Of a stretch of DNA of 64,000 bases, positions 63,790 through 64,000 are shown one piece after another. The notes beneath the pieces were generated by a model. The model saw nothing but the letters and a program-made list of their open reading frames with translations, had not been told where the DNA came from and did not search any database. The translations under genes and the position numbers were made by a program. The DNA comes from Bacillus sp. ZZV12-4809 (GTDB lineage: Bacteria > Bacillota > Bacilli > Bacillales > Cytobacillaceae): contig NZ_VCRN01000013.1 in the NCBI RefSeq assembly GCF_009849585.1, positions 88,529-152,528 on the forward strand, read 5' to 3'. Within the stretch, counting starts at the first letter, position 1, and every line of letters starts with the position of its first letter.

Positions 63790-64000
63790 TGAAATGGTGC
63801 CATGCGGCTTTCATGACTACGAAAAGGCAGGGGCATATTCAAAAACGGGCGCCATGGAGGCTTTATGACGACGAAAAGGCTGTGACACATGCAAAAACGG
63901 GCGCCATGGGGCTTTCCTGACGACCAAAAAGCTGCGACACATGCTAAAACAGGCTCCATAGAGCCTTTATGGCTACCATAAGGCTGTGACACATGCAAAA
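63790..64000 (+). repeat. Second 52-bp tandem array, at least four copies, cut by window edge
   Basis: Units containing GCCATGG-like, GACGACGAAAAGGCTG and GACACATGCAAAAACGGG blocks recur with an exact 52-bp step (GCCATG at 63851 and 63903, TCCATA at 63955). The sequence differs from the array at 40.0-41.2 kb but the period is the same. The reading frame across it on the minus strand is a by-product. Confidence 0.85.

Noticed and set aside
63783..63998. Minus-strand reading frame over the right-edge array
   Set aside because: It follows repeat sequence only and lacks start signals.

Overview
The window looks like chromosomal DNA of a low-GC, endospore-forming Bacillaceae bacterium. Supporting signs are the UUG/GUG starts behind strong AGGAGG sites, and gene products such as CwlJ, a CotY/CotZ-type coat protein, SpsI-L, a YkkC/YkkD pair, ExoA and AzoR. 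A Cytobacillus/Neobacillus-like genus is only a guess. No tRNA, rRNA, prophage or insertion sequence was seen.

Region 1 (1-9.5 kb) makes precursors. A phosphoglucomutase supplies glucose-1-phosphate and a PHP-domain phosphoesterase follows it. On the minus strand lie a SLC13-type anion transporter, APS kinase and ATP sulfurylase, which together would import sulfate and make PAPS. Then comes spsI-J-K-L, the complete dTDP-L-rhamnose pathway, matching the B. subtilis spore-crust genes in order and length.

Region 2 (9.8-23 kb) is an AT-rich glycan assembly and decoration island. It holds two CgeB-type glycosyltransferases, two WbsX-type proteins, a GT2 and a GT61 enzyme, four separate sulfotransferases and a decayed methyltransferase. 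Small and cysteine-rich proteins sit among them, two transcription units having sigma-K-type promoters. My main hypothesis is that regions 1 and 2 form a sulfation system for spore-surface glycan: sulfate import, PAPS synthesis, rhamnosyl glycan assembly, then sulfotransfer.

Region 3 (23-38.5 kb) holds spore structural genes. It contains a 1048-residue coiled-coil protein followed by a JAMM peptidase, four related proteins with a SPOCS/DUF3794-like core (one fused to an acidic repeat scaffold of about 700 residues), a ParM-like actin with a small partner gene, a CotY/CotZ homologue, and a leaderless amidase-SPOR-glucosaminidase resembling mother-cell lysis enzymes.

Region 4 (38.5-64 kb) is mostly ordinary chromosome: a hemolysin-III family protein, DUF1836, UppP, a copper nitrite reductase lipoprotein, a CNNM/CorC protein, AzoR, CwlJ, a YlbC-like CAP protein, an E. 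coli-type SpeD, a C39 peptidase, a TPP-riboswitch thiMDE operon, ExoA, and a guanidine-I riboswitch with gdnCD. It also contains two unrelated tandem arrays that share an exact 52-bp period (about 21 copies at 40.0-41.2 kb, and at least four copies at the right edge), plus a decayed ECF sigma-factor locus.
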